Below, one piece after another: positions 1 to 6,705 of a stretch of DNA of 46,659 bases. Origin of the DNA: an uncultured Prevotella sp. (GTDB lineage: Bacteria > Bacteroidota > Bacteroidia > Bacteroidales > Bacteroidaceae); assembly GCA_900317405.1 (NCBI GenBank), contig ONGP01000024.1, forward strand, positions 1 to 46,659, written 5' to 3'. Both the position numbers and the translations under genes were made by a program. Position 1 is the stretch's first letter; each line of letters begins with the position of its first letter. The notes beneath the pieces are model-generated. The model searched no databases, was not told where the DNA came from, and worked only from the letters and a program-made list of their open reading frames with translations.

Positions 1-104
1 AAAACACTGTTAGCCAGATAATCCCTGATATCATCTACTGTGGCATATACCTCCTGCCAGTTTTTCTTATGCTCCTTTGGAGCTTGATCTTCTTTCTTTG
101 TCAT
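1..104 (-). CDS. Partial CDS of unknown function (N-terminus only)
   Basis: The minus strand opens with an ATG whose A and T lie in the stop codon of the upstream 125-residue gene, giving an ATGA overlap. It reads as an unbroken, lysine- and glutamate-rich N-terminus (MTKKEDQAPKEHKKNWQEVY and on) to the window edge. The overlap implies translational coupling and one operon with its neighbour. I do not recognise the family from 34 residues. The segment resembles N-termini of accessory proteins in Bacteroidota mobile elements, but that is only an impression. The gene continues beyond the window. Confidence 0.55.
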   Translation of the reverse strand, partial: MTKKEDQAPKEHKKNWQEVYATVDDIRDYLANSV

Positions 105-478
105 GCAGCTTTCTGTCCGGATATTTTTATTAGAAATTTCTTTTTGCGATTTATTCCTTGGCATATAGTCTTTACTCTAGTTTTTTGATTGGGATTGCTA
201 TTGATGTTGGTATTTTCAGCCAAATATCTGGCTATACGTCCTATATCATCTTTATATACCCAACCGTTTATTAATGCACGAGCTAAATCGCGATAAATAA
301 TACTTTTATAGCCATGCTTGCCTTTGAACTCGATTCTTTGCCATTCTTCTACGTTCATATTCATATATGGTTCGCACACAAACTCTTTCCAATCATCCAA
401 ATATGCCTTCATTTTTCGTCGGCCGAAAGGCAAGAACTGCCATAGAAGAGTAGCCTCTTCTTTCTTATTCTTTTCCAT
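101..478 (-). CDS. Hypothetical protein, mobile-element type
   Basis: A 125-residue basic, soluble protein with no signal peptide or membrane segment. It has a central stretch rich in aromatic and charged residues and a lysine/arginine-rich C-terminus. I do not recognise a domain. Low GC, coupling by ATGA overlap to another unknown gene, and position beside a restriction operon suggest a mobile or integrated element. A minus-strand promoter box (TAACTTTG) lies about 190 bases upstream, leaving a long leader with a GGGCAG/CTGCCC hairpin at about 568-602. Function is unknown; that it is a real gene is fairly likely given the coupling and the clean frame. Confidence 0.6.
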   Translation of the reverse strand: MEKNKKEEATLLWQFLPFGRRKMKAYLDDWKEFVCEPYMNMNVEEWQRIEFKGKHGYKSIIYRDLARALINGWVYKDDIGRIARYLAENTNINSNPNQKTRVKTICQGINRKKKFLIKISGQKAA

Positions 479-479
479 T

Positions 480-801
480 TTTGTACTAAGTTTTTTGTTA
501 GTTATTACTTACTATAAATGTATAAAATAGAAATACCCCCTAAGTCCTGAATGTTGTGGGAGGTTTGGGCAGTAGAGCAGCAATTTTCAGGAATGCTGCC
601 CATGAAATAGAGCCTGGTTGTTGGCGGTTTATTACTAGGATTTTCTCCATTTATATAAATTTTCCCGCAAAGTTACTAGGATTAATCTGGAGCAGCAAAA
701 AAATCGATGATTTTTTTCTCGATACGCGCCTATAACGCGTAAAAACATGTCGCCGCCCCAATTTTTGCCTTAAAAAACTTGGTCATTTCGATAAAACTGC
801 G
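480..801. other. Intergenic region between divergent accessory genes
   Basis: No gene seen. On the minus strand CAAAGTTA at 668-675 reads as a TAACTTTG promoter box for the 125-residue gene. Between it and that gene lies an inverted repeat (GGGCAG and CTGCCC arms, about 568-602). A perfect 9-bp A/T-rich hairpin sits at 697-717 (AAAAAAATC arm, GAT loop), followed by ACGCG/CGCGT arms at 724-740. The 9-bp hairpin with flanking A and T tracts could end transcription in either direction. Confidence 0.5.
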
Positions 802-809
802 TACCTTTG
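802..809 (+). promoter_or_regulatory. Promoter -7 box of the restriction operon
   Basis: TACCTTTG matches the Bacteroidota TAnnTTTG element. It is the only good box upstream of the restriction-modification gene and predicts a start near 815, leaving an unusually long leader of about 250 bases. Confidence 0.65.
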
Positions 810-814
810 TACCC

Positions 815-1068
815 GATCACCGGCACATACCTCAGTGGAGGGCTGGTGTGACTTTTGAGGGTAAAATATAACAGCATTAGCTGATTATTCGGTACATCTT
901 GAAACCTAGGAAATTTCACAGATTGAACAACCGTAGATAGTCACTGATGTCTGCGCGCCTCAAGATGTAGATAAGGCGGTTCACGCTTTTTCTGTGTCTT
1001 GAGGTCCGTAGTTTTAGCCCGTTTAAATCCCGATAAGTCAGCAGTGCTATAAACCGAATAGCAGTTAG
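815..1068 (+). ncRNA. Structured leader RNA with mutually exclusive helices
   Basis: The leader between the promoter box and the ATG at 1069 can fold extensively. At the 5' end a hairpin pairs ACCGGC (821-826) with GCTGGT (about 841-846), capped by CCTC/GAGG. A long-range helix pairs 859-867 with 1011-1020 (one bulge) and TGACT (849-853) with AGTCA (1036-1040). TACATCTTGA (893-902) pairs perfectly with TCAAGATGTA (960-969). CCTCAAGA (958-965) can instead pair with TCTTGAGG (997-1004), so these two helices exclude each other. A further stem AAGGCG/CGCTTT is at 973-989. It could be a cis-regulatory switch or a separate RNA processed from the leader. I could not match it to RNase P, tmRNA, SRP RNA or a known riboswitch. 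Confidence 0.5.
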
Positions 1069-3840
1069 ATGAAGACTGACAAACAACAATCAGCCGCCGC
1101 TGCAGCATTTGCTGAGCGGTGGAAGGATAGGGGATATGAGCGTGGTGAATCGCAGCCGTTCTGGATTGACCTGCTTAGCAACGTATATGGAGTCGAAACG
1201 CCATCGGATGGTTTTATCACTTTCGAGGACCACCGGATGGTTGATAGTTCGAACTTCATAGATGGACGTATACCGTCGACCAAAGTGCTCATAGAACAGA
1301 AGTCGCTGGGCAAGGATTTGCGCAAAGGTATTGTACAGAGCGACGGTTCGCTGCTTAATCCTTTCCAGCAGGCTCGCCGCTATGTGGTAGGTCTGCCGGT
1401 GTCAGAGCATCCTCGCTGGATAGTTACCTGCAACTTCTCTGAATTTCTGGTTTACGACATGGAGCAGCCCAATGCCGAGCCTGAGCAGATATTACTTGAG
1501 AATCTGGGCAAGGAGTACTATCGACTGCAATTCCTGGTAGATGCCAAGAACGATCATCTGCGCAAGGAGATGGAAGTGTCGATGCAGGCTGGCGAGATAG
1601 TTGGCCGTATCTACGAGGCGCTACTTAAGCAATACGATGACAACTCGCCTGAGGCGCTACGATGGCTTAACATACTCTGTGTGCGTATTGTATTCTGCCT
1701 ATACGCCGAGGATGCTGGAATATTCTCGCACGATCAGTTTTACAACTACCTGGTAACTTACGAGGCTAAAGACCTGCGAAGAGCTTTACGTGATCTGTTT
1801 GAGGTGCTGAATACTCAGCAGGATAAGCGCAGCAAATATTTGCAGGAGGATCTTGCTGCATTCCCGTATACCAATGGCGGACTGTTTGCTGAAGAAATCG
1901 AGATACCGCAGTTTACCGAGGAACTAAAGGAGACGCTGCTGCAGAACGCCAGTCTTGACTTTGATTGGAGCGAGATTTCACCAACAATCTTTGGTGCAGT
2001 GTTCGAGAGTACGCTTAATCCAGAGACACGTCGTAGTGGTGGCATGCACTACACTAGCATTGAGAACATTCACAAGGTTATCGACCCGCTGTTTCTTAAC
2101 GACCTGCGTAGCGAGCTCGACGAGATACTGGACGAGAAGGTAGAGAAGCAGCGAGTGCGCAAACTCGATGCCTATCAAGATAAGTTGGCGTCGCTAACGT
2201 TCCTTGATCCTGCCTGTGGCTCTGGCAATTTCCTTACAGAGACTTATCTATCGCTGCGTAGATTAGAAAATGAGGCAATCCGTGAGCGTTATCACGGACA
2301 GACTATGATGGGAGCCTTTGTTTGTCCCATCAAGGTTAGTATACAGCAGTTTTATGGTATTGAGATAAATGACTTTGCTGTAACCGTAGCCACTACAGCA
2401 CTATGGATTAGTGAGGCGCAGATGCTTAACGAGACTGAGCGCATTGTTCACCAAGACATCGACTTCCTGCCCCTAAAGAGCTACACCAATATCCATGAGG
2501 GCAATGCCCTGCGCATAGAGTGGGAGAGTGTAGTGCCCCAAGACCACCTTAATTATATAATAGGTAACCCGCCGTTTGTGGGGGCTGCAATGATGACCTC
2601 AGAACAGAAAAGCGATGCTGTTAACATTTTCGGGCAGATAAAGTTGTCGAATAGCATAGATTTTGTAGGCGCTTGGTATTTTAAGGCAGCGAAAATAATG
2701 ATAGTAAATAATAATATAAAAGCTGCTCTTGTTTCTACAAATAGTATTTGTCAAGGAGAGCAGGCCGCTGCATTATGGGAACCATTGCAAAAACAATGTG
2801 GCATTAATATAGATTTTGCTTATCGAACATTTCGGTGGGATAGTGAGGCAAAAATTAAAGCACATGTTCATTGTGTAATTATAGGTTTTCATCGTGGTCC
2901 AAATAATCATAAAGTGATTTTTGATGGAGATAGAATCATAAATGCGAATAATATAAATGCATATCTTACAGATGCCCCCAATGTCTTTATTGGTAGTCAG
3001 TCAAAGCCTATTTGTGATGTTCCCAAATTAACAAAAGGAAATCAACCATCAGATGGAGGGCACTTAATATTGTCTGAAGAAGATAAAGAGGATTTTATAA
3101 AAAATGATCCTACAATAGAGTGCTGTATAAGAAGATATGTCGGCGCAAAAGATTATTTAAACAATAATGAAATACGTTATTGTTTATGGTTAAGAGATGT
3201 TCCATTCGAAGTCTATTCTACTAATAAGAATATATACGAAAGGCTCAAACTTGTAAAAGAAATGAGAGCTAGTAGTACAGCAGCCCCTACACGTTTAGCA
3301 GCAGATAAACCATTTTTATTCTTTTCTATGCCACAAACAAATGAGAATTATTTGGTAATACCCCGTGTGTCATCTGAAAAACGAAGATACATTCCTATAG
3401 GATTTATGACTCCTGATATAATTGCTGCAGATTCATTGTCGATTATTCCAGGAGCAACACTATATCATTTTGGTATACTTACCAGTAATGTACATATGGC
3501 ATGGATGCGCGTCGTTTGTGGACGTCTTAAAAGTGACTATCGATATTCTGGTGGTGTGGTATATAATAATTTCCCCTGGCCAAACCCAACAAACGAACAA
3601 AAGGCCAAGATAGAGCAAACGGCCCAAGCAATCCTTGATGCCCGCGCCCTTTACCCAGACTCATCGCTAGCCGACCTCTATGACGAGCTAACCATGCCCG
3701 TAGAACTGCGCAAAGCTCACCAAGACAACGACCGCGCCGTCATGGCCGCCTATGGTTTTCCCATCAAGAGCATGACCGAATCACAATGCGTAGCCGAGTT
3801 ATTCAAACTCTATCAAGAACTAACAAATAAAAACCAATAA
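1069..3840 (+). CDS. Single-chain MmeI-like restriction-modification enzyme (type IIL/IIG)
   Basis: A 923-residue fused endonuclease, adenine methyltransferase and specificity protein. Near the N-terminus D65 (FIDGRIPS) followed by E76-Q-K78 (VLIEQKS) fits the D-X9/10-EXK nuclease site of MmeI-family enzymes. The methyltransferase has motif I DPACGSGNF at about residue 380 and motif IV NPPF at about residue 500, the N6-adenine type. The C-terminal third should hold the target-recognition domain. By family knowledge such enzymes methylate one strand of an asymmetric site and cut unmodified DNA some 20 bases away. The mrr-like gene follows 4 bases after the stop, so the two are co-transcribed. 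Codons from about 2660 to 3590 are much more AT-rich than the flanks, as in an exchanged specificity domain. Confidence 0.87.
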   Translation: MKTDKQQSAAAAAFAERWKDRGYERGESQPFWIDLLSNVYGVETPSDGFITFEDHRMVDSSNFIDGRIPSTKVLIEQKSLGKDLRKGIVQSDGSLLNPFQQARRYVVGLPVSEHPRWIVTCNFSEFLVYDMEQPNAEPEQILLENLGKEYYRLQFLVDAKNDHLRKEMEVSMQAGEIVGRIYEALLKQYDDNSPEALRWLNILCVRIVFCLYAEDAGIFSHDQFYNYLVTYEAKDLRRALRDLFEVLNTQQDKRSKYLQEDLAAFPYTNGGLFAEEIEIPQFTEELKETLLQNASLDFDWSEISPTIFGAVFESTLNPETRRSGGMHYTSIENIHKVIDPLFLNDLRSELDEILDEKVEKQRVRKLDAYQDKLASLTFLDPACGSGNFLTETYLSLRRLENEAIRERYHGQTMMGAFVCPIKVSIQQFYGIEINDFAVTVATTALWISEAQMLNETERIVHQDIDFLPLKSYTNIHEGNALRIEWESVVPQDHLNYIIGNPPFVGAAMMTSEQKSDAVNIFGQIKLSNSIDFVGAWYFKAAKIMIVNNNIKAALVSTNSICQGEQAAALWEPLQKQCGINIDFAYRTFRWDSEAKIKAHVHCVIIGFHRGPNNHKVIFDGDRIINANNINAYLTDAPNVFIGSQSKPICDVPKLTKGNQPSDGGHLILSEEDKEDFIKNDPTIECCIRRYVGAKDYLNNNEIRYCLWLRDVPFEVYSTNKNIYERLKLVKEMRASSTAAPTRLAADKPFLFFSMPQTNENYLVIPRVSSEKRRYIPIGFMTPDIIAADSLSIIPGATLYHFGILTSNVHMAWMRVVCGRLKSDYRYSGGVVYNNFPWPNPTNEQKAKIEQTAQAILDARALYPDSSLADLYDELTMPVELRKAHQDNDRAVMAAYGFPIKSMTESQCVAELFKLYQELTNKNQ

Positions 3841-3844
3841 CGAT

Positions 3845-4747
3845 ATGAAAGAGAAATCTAAATCTTATGTAACGTCGGCAAAGACGATGTATGCAGCATT
3901 GCAAATTCTGAAAAAGAATGGTGGTACAATGCCCATACGCCTACTGATGCAAGAGATAGAAAAGACTGTAGAGCTATCTGCCTGGGAAAAGGAAATACTG
4001 GAGAATACCGGTAACATCCGTTGGCAAAGCAATATGCACTTTACATCGGTAGACTACGTGCGTGCGGGATACCTCATTAAGAAAAAAGGAAACTGGACCA
4101 TTACTCCCGAAGGTGAAGAAGCATTGAAACTTGGGGCAGAGAAACTGCGTGACGAAGCATGGAACAGATATAAGGCTTGGTATCGGGGTAGGGTGCAGAC
4201 TCCAGAAGAGAAGCCTACGGCGCAGCCCGAGGAAGACAACGATCAGGCCAAGGAGATAATGATAGAACTCGAGACACTAGAGGAACGTGCTATAAATGGT
4301 ATACGTGAGTATCTTAAGAGCAAGAATCCGTATGAGTTTCAAGACTTGGTGGCAGCTCTGCTCAAGGCCATGGGCTATTTCATTCAGTCGGTTGCACCAC
4401 GTGGTAAGGATGGTGGTATAGATATAGTAGCATATACAGACCCGTTGGGCGCAAAAACTCCACGAATCAAGGTACAAGTAAAACACAAACCAGATACTGC
4501 AACAGGTGCGGCTGATGTTCGTGCTTTGCTTGGTATACTAAAGGCAGGTGATATCGCACTGTTTGTAACATCGGGTACTTATTCTACTGATGCCAAGCAT
4601 GCCGCCACAAGTGGGGATAAGTTCATCCGTCTGATAGATGGTGACGAATTTATCGAAATGTGGCAGGAATACTATGACAAGATGAGTGATGAAGACAAAA
4701 ACATGCTTCCCCTAAAGCGCATTTCGTTCTTGGGGAATAATGAATAA
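3845..4747 (+). CDS. Mrr-type restriction endonuclease
   Basis: A 300-residue two-domain protein. Residues about 10-100 form an Mrr N-terminal winged helix. Residues about 160-275 form the Mrr catalytic domain of the PD-(D/E)xK fold: E164, D193 in GKDGGIDI, and Q211-V-K213 in KVQVKHK. In this family glutamine often replaces the usual glutamate. An acidic linker joins the domains. It starts 4 bases after the restriction-modification gene. Mrr proteins normally cut methylated DNA, so pairing with a methyltransferase in one operon is curious: either it ignores the self mark or it cuts unmodified DNA as a helper nuclease. The last six codons plus stop are duplicated exactly 2.5 kb downstream. Confidence 0.85.
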   Translation: MKEKSKSYVTSAKTMYAALQILKKNGGTMPIRLLMQEIEKTVELSAWEKEILENTGNIRWQSNMHFTSVDYVRAGYLIKKKGNWTITPEGEEALKLGAEKLRDEAWNRYKAWYRGRVQTPEEKPTAQPEEDNDQAKEIMIELETLEERAINGIREYLKSKNPYEFQDLVAALLKAMGYFIQSVAPRGKDGGIDIVAYTDPLGAKTPRIKVQVKHKPDTATGAADVRALLGILKAGDIALFVTSGTYSTDAKHAATSGDKFIRLIDGDEFIEMWQEYYDKMSDEDKNMLPLKRISFLGNNE

Positions 4748-4749
4748 AA
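4727..4749 (+). repeat. 23-bp direct repeat, left copy (3' end of mrr)
   Basis: The sequence from TTCTTGGGG to AATAAAA, coding FLGNNE and the stop of the Mrr gene, recurs exactly at 7236-7258. Direct repeats at a gene's 3' end are typical attachment-site geometry, so this may be one boundary of a 2.5 kb cassette. Confidence 0.8.
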
Positions 4750-4786
4750 AAAACTCCGCCTTGGCTACAACAACAGCCAAGGCGGA
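4745..4786 (-). terminator. Intrinsic terminator for the antitoxin transcript
   Basis: A perfect 12-bp inverted repeat TCCGCCTTGGCT (4755-4766) and AGCCAAGGCGGA (4775-4786) encloses an 8-base loop. On the minus strand it is followed by an uninterrupted T run (A run at 4745-4753 on plus), so it terminates the toxin-antitoxin operon. The plus-strand side lacks a T run but the hairpin could still stall mrr transcripts. Confidence 0.85.
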
Positions 4787-4792
4787 ATTGTA

Positions 4793-5077
4793 TTATGCAG
4801 TCTCTAGTTCGTAGTCGGTAACCTTAACTACTTCAGCTTCTAAGGCTGCTGAAATCTTGCATATCGTTGCAAGCGTCAAATTATGGGTACCTGACAACCA
4901 GCGGCTAACCTCGGTCTCTGTCTTGCCAAGTTTCTTTGCCAAATCCTTCTGTGACATTCCTCTTGCTTCAAGAATCTCATAGATACGATTAGCAATTGCT
5001 ACCGACATCTCCATCTGCAATTTCATCTCAGGCGAAATGCTACTGCGGATCTCATCCATAATCTTGTTTGTTTTCAT
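4793..5077 (-). CDS. XRE-family antitoxin/regulator (HigA-like)
   Basis: A 94-residue protein whose residues about 38-80 form a lambda-Cro/XRE helix-turn-helix (MSQKDLAKKLGKTETEVSRW), with an N-terminal helix likely used for partner binding. It lies 23 bases downstream of the 160-residue toxin candidate and ends at a strong terminator. The toxin-first order matches HigBA-type modules, where the helix-turn-helix protein neutralises the toxin and represses the operon. CATAAAA half-sites around the promoter at 5591-5662 are its likely operators. The toxin-antitoxin assignment is inference from order, size and domain. Confidence 0.75.
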   Translation of the reverse strand: MKTNKIMDEIRSSISPEMKLQMEMSVAIANRIYEILEARGMSQKDLAKKLGKTETEVSRWLSGTHNLTLATICKISAALEAEVVKVTDYELETA

Positions 5078-5100
5078 AATTATTCCTCCTTATTAAGTTT

Positions 5101-5583
5101 TTAATCATCGTTGATAGTAAACGTGAGTTCACCTAGAAGCTCGGTACCAGAAACGGTGATAATCTTGTCCTTTTCTTTTTGTTTAAGCTGTATATCAATC
5201 TTCTGGAGTGTCTTTACCTGACGGTGCAAATTCTCATCCTCTTCATAAGTGGCTGTGGTTTTCAACCCGCCATTACCTAAAATAAGGATCTTTGCCTGGA
5301 TATTAAGCAGGTAGAGTCGGAGTGATGTTGTTTCTAAATGTGAGGGTAGGGCCATCACTCTATCCCGACGTGTGCCCTCATATCTAAAATGCATATCTCG
5401 TGCTCCATCTCGCTTAATGATGTCAAGTCGGTAAACCAACTGTCGTACATCATCGGGGTATGTATCCTTATAAGTCAATAGAAATTTTTCAAATTCAGAG
5501 TATTCCTCACCTTCGAAGTGAGGCGAATAGAGGCTAACTTTTTCGCCGTCTTCCAATAGTTCTATCAATAGATTTCTTTCCAT
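5101..5583 (-). CDS. Putative toxin of the RelE/HigB superfamily
   Basis: A 160-residue protein encoded directly upstream of the XRE gene. The middle (about residues 65-130) alternates basic and hydrophobic strands, with FRYEGTRRDRVMALP and then LRLYLLNIQAKILILGNGGLK. The pattern of a basic strand, an LRLYL strand and a short glycine turn before a lysine resembles RelE/HigB-like mRNA interferases and Gp49-like proteins. I cannot identify the catalytic residues with confidence. The N-terminal 60 residues are acidic and look like an added domain. Genomic order, a shared promoter with alternating operators, and the setting beside restriction genes support a toxin-antitoxin role. Confidence 0.55.
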   Translation of the reverse strand: MERNLLIELLEDGEKVSLYSPHFEGEEYSEFEKFLLTYKDTYPDDVRQLVYRLDIIKRDGARDMHFRYEGTRRDRVMALPSHLETTSLRLYLLNIQAKILILGNGGLKTTATYEEDENLHRQVKTLQKIDIQLKQKEKDKIITVSGTELLGELTFTINDD

Positions 5584-5590
5584 ATATTTC

Positions 5591-5662
5591 AGTTTTATGC
5601 TGCAAAAATAAACATAAAAGTTGATTGTGCAAAATTCTTATGTCATAAAATAAACTTTTATG
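5591..5662 (-). promoter_or_regulatory. Autoregulated toxin-antitoxin promoter with four CATAAAA half-sites
   Basis: CAAAAATA at 5603-5610 reads as the minus-strand box TATTTTTG, placing the start about 15 bases before the toxin ATG. Around it CATAAAA occurs in plus orientation at 5613-5619 and 5644-5650, and as TTTTATG at 5593-5599 and 5656-5662. CATAAAAGTT (5613-5622) and AACTTTTATG (5653-5662) form a perfect 10-bp inverted repeat. This fits an operator array for the XRE antitoxin. Confidence 0.6.
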
Positions 5663-5666
5663 CTTA

Positions 5667-5706
5667 TTTTTAACATTTCTACAGCTGAAACGGAACCAAG
5701 TAGAGC
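5667..5706 (+). repeat. Decayed copy of the promoter-RNA module
   Basis: TTTCTA, then CAGC, TGAAA and GGAACCAAGTAGAGC (exact, 5692-5706) repeat the order seen at 6558-6597, but the promoter core TCTTTG between TTTCTA and CAGC is missing. It looks like a damaged relic of the same module. No gene is associated with it. Confidence 0.5.
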
Positions 5707-5774
5707 GGTAAGCATATTTTATGAATATTCCATATCTTTGAGATGTTTTTTTATTTGAAAACTAGTTTTTCGCG

Positions 5775-5815
5775 AAAATATGTGGAAGTATGGAATAATC
5801 TTCCTATCTTTGCAG
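5775..5815 (+). promoter_or_regulatory. Promoter of the VanY-like gene, 41-bp repeat copy 1
   Basis: TATCTTTG at 5805-5812 is a consensus -7 box with TGTG (5781-5784) in the -33 position. The whole 41-bp block matches 6532-6572 at 37 positions. Because it lies before the ATG at 5860 and inside the longer open frame, it shows that 5860 rather than 5743 is the true start. Confidence 0.7.
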
Positions 5816-5859
5816 TCATGATATTAATACAATCTAATCATTATAAAACAGCAATAACA

Positions 5860-6555
5860 ATGAGAATCACTAAGAAATGGATGCAGGCCGCCATCCTTAT
5901 TTGCGGCGCAAGCGTATTAAATACATCGTGTACCACTGACGAAAACGATAACCCTACAGTTAGAGAAATCGACTATCTGGTGCTGGTAAACAAGACTCAT
6001 CAGTTACCTGCATACTGGGAGAGTGTCTTAAAGACTGTTACTACAACTAATACGGTAGGGGATCAAGTAGAAGCAGAGTATAAGGCATATGCTGCATACT
6101 TGAAGCTGAAAGAAGCAATGGCTGCAGAGGGAGTTGATATACAGTTAGACTCTGGGCGCAGAAGTGTGGCTGAGCAGCAGGATATCTGGGATAGATTTAT
6201 GATCAAGTATGGCGAGGAATATACAGTAAAAACAGTTGCTGTGCCAGGTTATTCGGAACACCAGACGGGACTGGCTCTGGATTTGTACTTCATTCTGGAT
6301 GGCAAAACTGTGTATTACAACGAGGACCTGGTGCAGTATCCTGAAGTATGGGCTAAGATTCACGCAAAGCTTGCCGACTATGGATTCATACTTCGCTATC
6401 TGGAAGGTAAGGAGGATATTACTGGATACTCATACGAGCCATGGCACATCCGATATATTGATGATGTAGCACTCGCTAAAGATATCACAGCTCGTGGCAT
6501 CACACTCGAAGAGTATCTACAAGAATTCACCAAAATATTTGGAAGTTTGAAATAA
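5860..6555 (+). CDS. VanY-like D,D-carboxypeptidase lipoprotein (peptidase M15)
   Basis: A 231-residue lipoprotein. The start at 5860 is chosen because a TATCTTTG promoter lies at 5805 and translation from here gives a clean signal peptide ending LNTSC, with acylated C24. The acidic stretch TTDENDN after the cysteine resembles the surface-export signal of Bacteroidota lipoproteins. The M15B zinc site is present: SGRRS (about 98-102), H134 and D141 in SEHQTGLALDL, and E193-P-W-H196. The family removes terminal D-Ala from peptidoglycan stem peptides. It stands alone on the plus strand inside the repeat-bounded segment. Its last codons overlap a second copy of its own promoter block. Confidence 0.85.
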   Translation: MRITKKWMQAAILICGASVLNTSCTTDENDNPTVREIDYLVLVNKTHQLPAYWESVLKTVTTTNTVGDQVEAEYKAYAAYLKLKEAMAAEGVDIQLDSGRRSVAEQQDIWDRFMIKYGEEYTVKTVAVPGYSEHQTGLALDLYFILDGKTVYYNEDLVQYPEVWAKIHAKLADYGFILRYLEGKEDITGYSYEPWHIRYIDDVALAKDITARGITLEEYLQEFTKIFGSLK

Positions 6556-6572
6556 TCTTTCTATCTTTGCAG
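6532..6572 (+). promoter_or_regulatory. Consensus promoter inside the 3' end of the VanY-like gene, repeat copy 2
   Basis: TTTG (6538-6541), 20 bases, then TATCTTTG (6562-6569) is an ideal Bacteroidota promoter. It overlaps the stop codon of the VanY-like gene and points away from it, towards a gene-free stretch ending at a terminator. The 41-bp block is a 37/41 match to 5775-5815. Confidence 0.75.
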
Positions 6573-6582
6573 CGTGAAAGGT

Positions 6583-6597
6583 GGAACCAAGTAGAGC
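6583..6597 (+). repeat. 15-bp repeat GGAACCAAGTAGAGC, copy 2
   Basis: Exact match to 5692-5706. In this copy it forms the 5' strand of the closing stem of the candidate RNA. Confidence 0.7.
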
Positions 6598-6667
6598 CAC
6601 GATGTGCGGAACGGTGGCATCTGTGTGATGATGAGCAATTCGACCTTGCCGCTTGGTCTTATAAATA

Positions 6668-6700
6668 AAAAGATGCAGGATTATAAGTCCTGCATCTTTG
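6668..6700. terminator. Bidirectional intrinsic terminator
   Basis: AAGATGCAGGA (6670-6680) and TCCTGCATCTT (6688-6698) form a perfect 11-bp stem with a 7-base loop. It separates the plus-strand candidate RNA from the convergent HicB gene. The longer T run is on the minus-strand side. Confidence 0.8.
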
Positions 6701-6705
6701 TTAGA

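Larger units (their letters stand above)
6576..6700 (+). ncRNA. Candidate small structured RNA
   Basis: This stretch has a consensus promoter immediately upstream, no convincing reading frame, and an intrinsic terminator at its end, so it behaves as an orphan transcription unit of about 125 bases. Its folding is notable. ACCAAGT (6586-6592) pairs with GCTTGGT (6651-6657) over 7 bp. GCAA/TTGC closes a TTCGACC loop (6639-6645). GCCAC (6596-6600) pairs with GTGGC (6614-6618), and CAT/ATG closes a 7-base loop CTGTGTG. The 72-base core is tRNA-like in outline but breaks canonical rules: A at position 8, an A-U pair in place of G53-C61, and short D and anticodon stems. I call it a structured RNA, not a tRNA. 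Confidence 0.5.

Noticed and set aside
815-1068. RNase P RNA, tmRNA, SRP RNA or group II intron domain
   Set aside because: Conserved signature sequences of these RNAs are absent; only the generic structured character is supported.
5743-5859. Longer N-terminus of the VanY-like protein starting at 5743
   Set aside because: The segment contains the gene's own TATCTTTG promoter, and only the start at 5860 yields a lipoprotein signal peptide.
6586-6657. A 72-base tRNA gene, possibly tRNA-His (loop CTGTGTG with GTG in the anticodon place)
   Set aside because: Acceptor and T-loop fit, but position 8 is A, G53-C61 is replaced by A-U, the anticodon stem has only three pairs and the D arm is displaced. 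Reported as a structured RNA instead.
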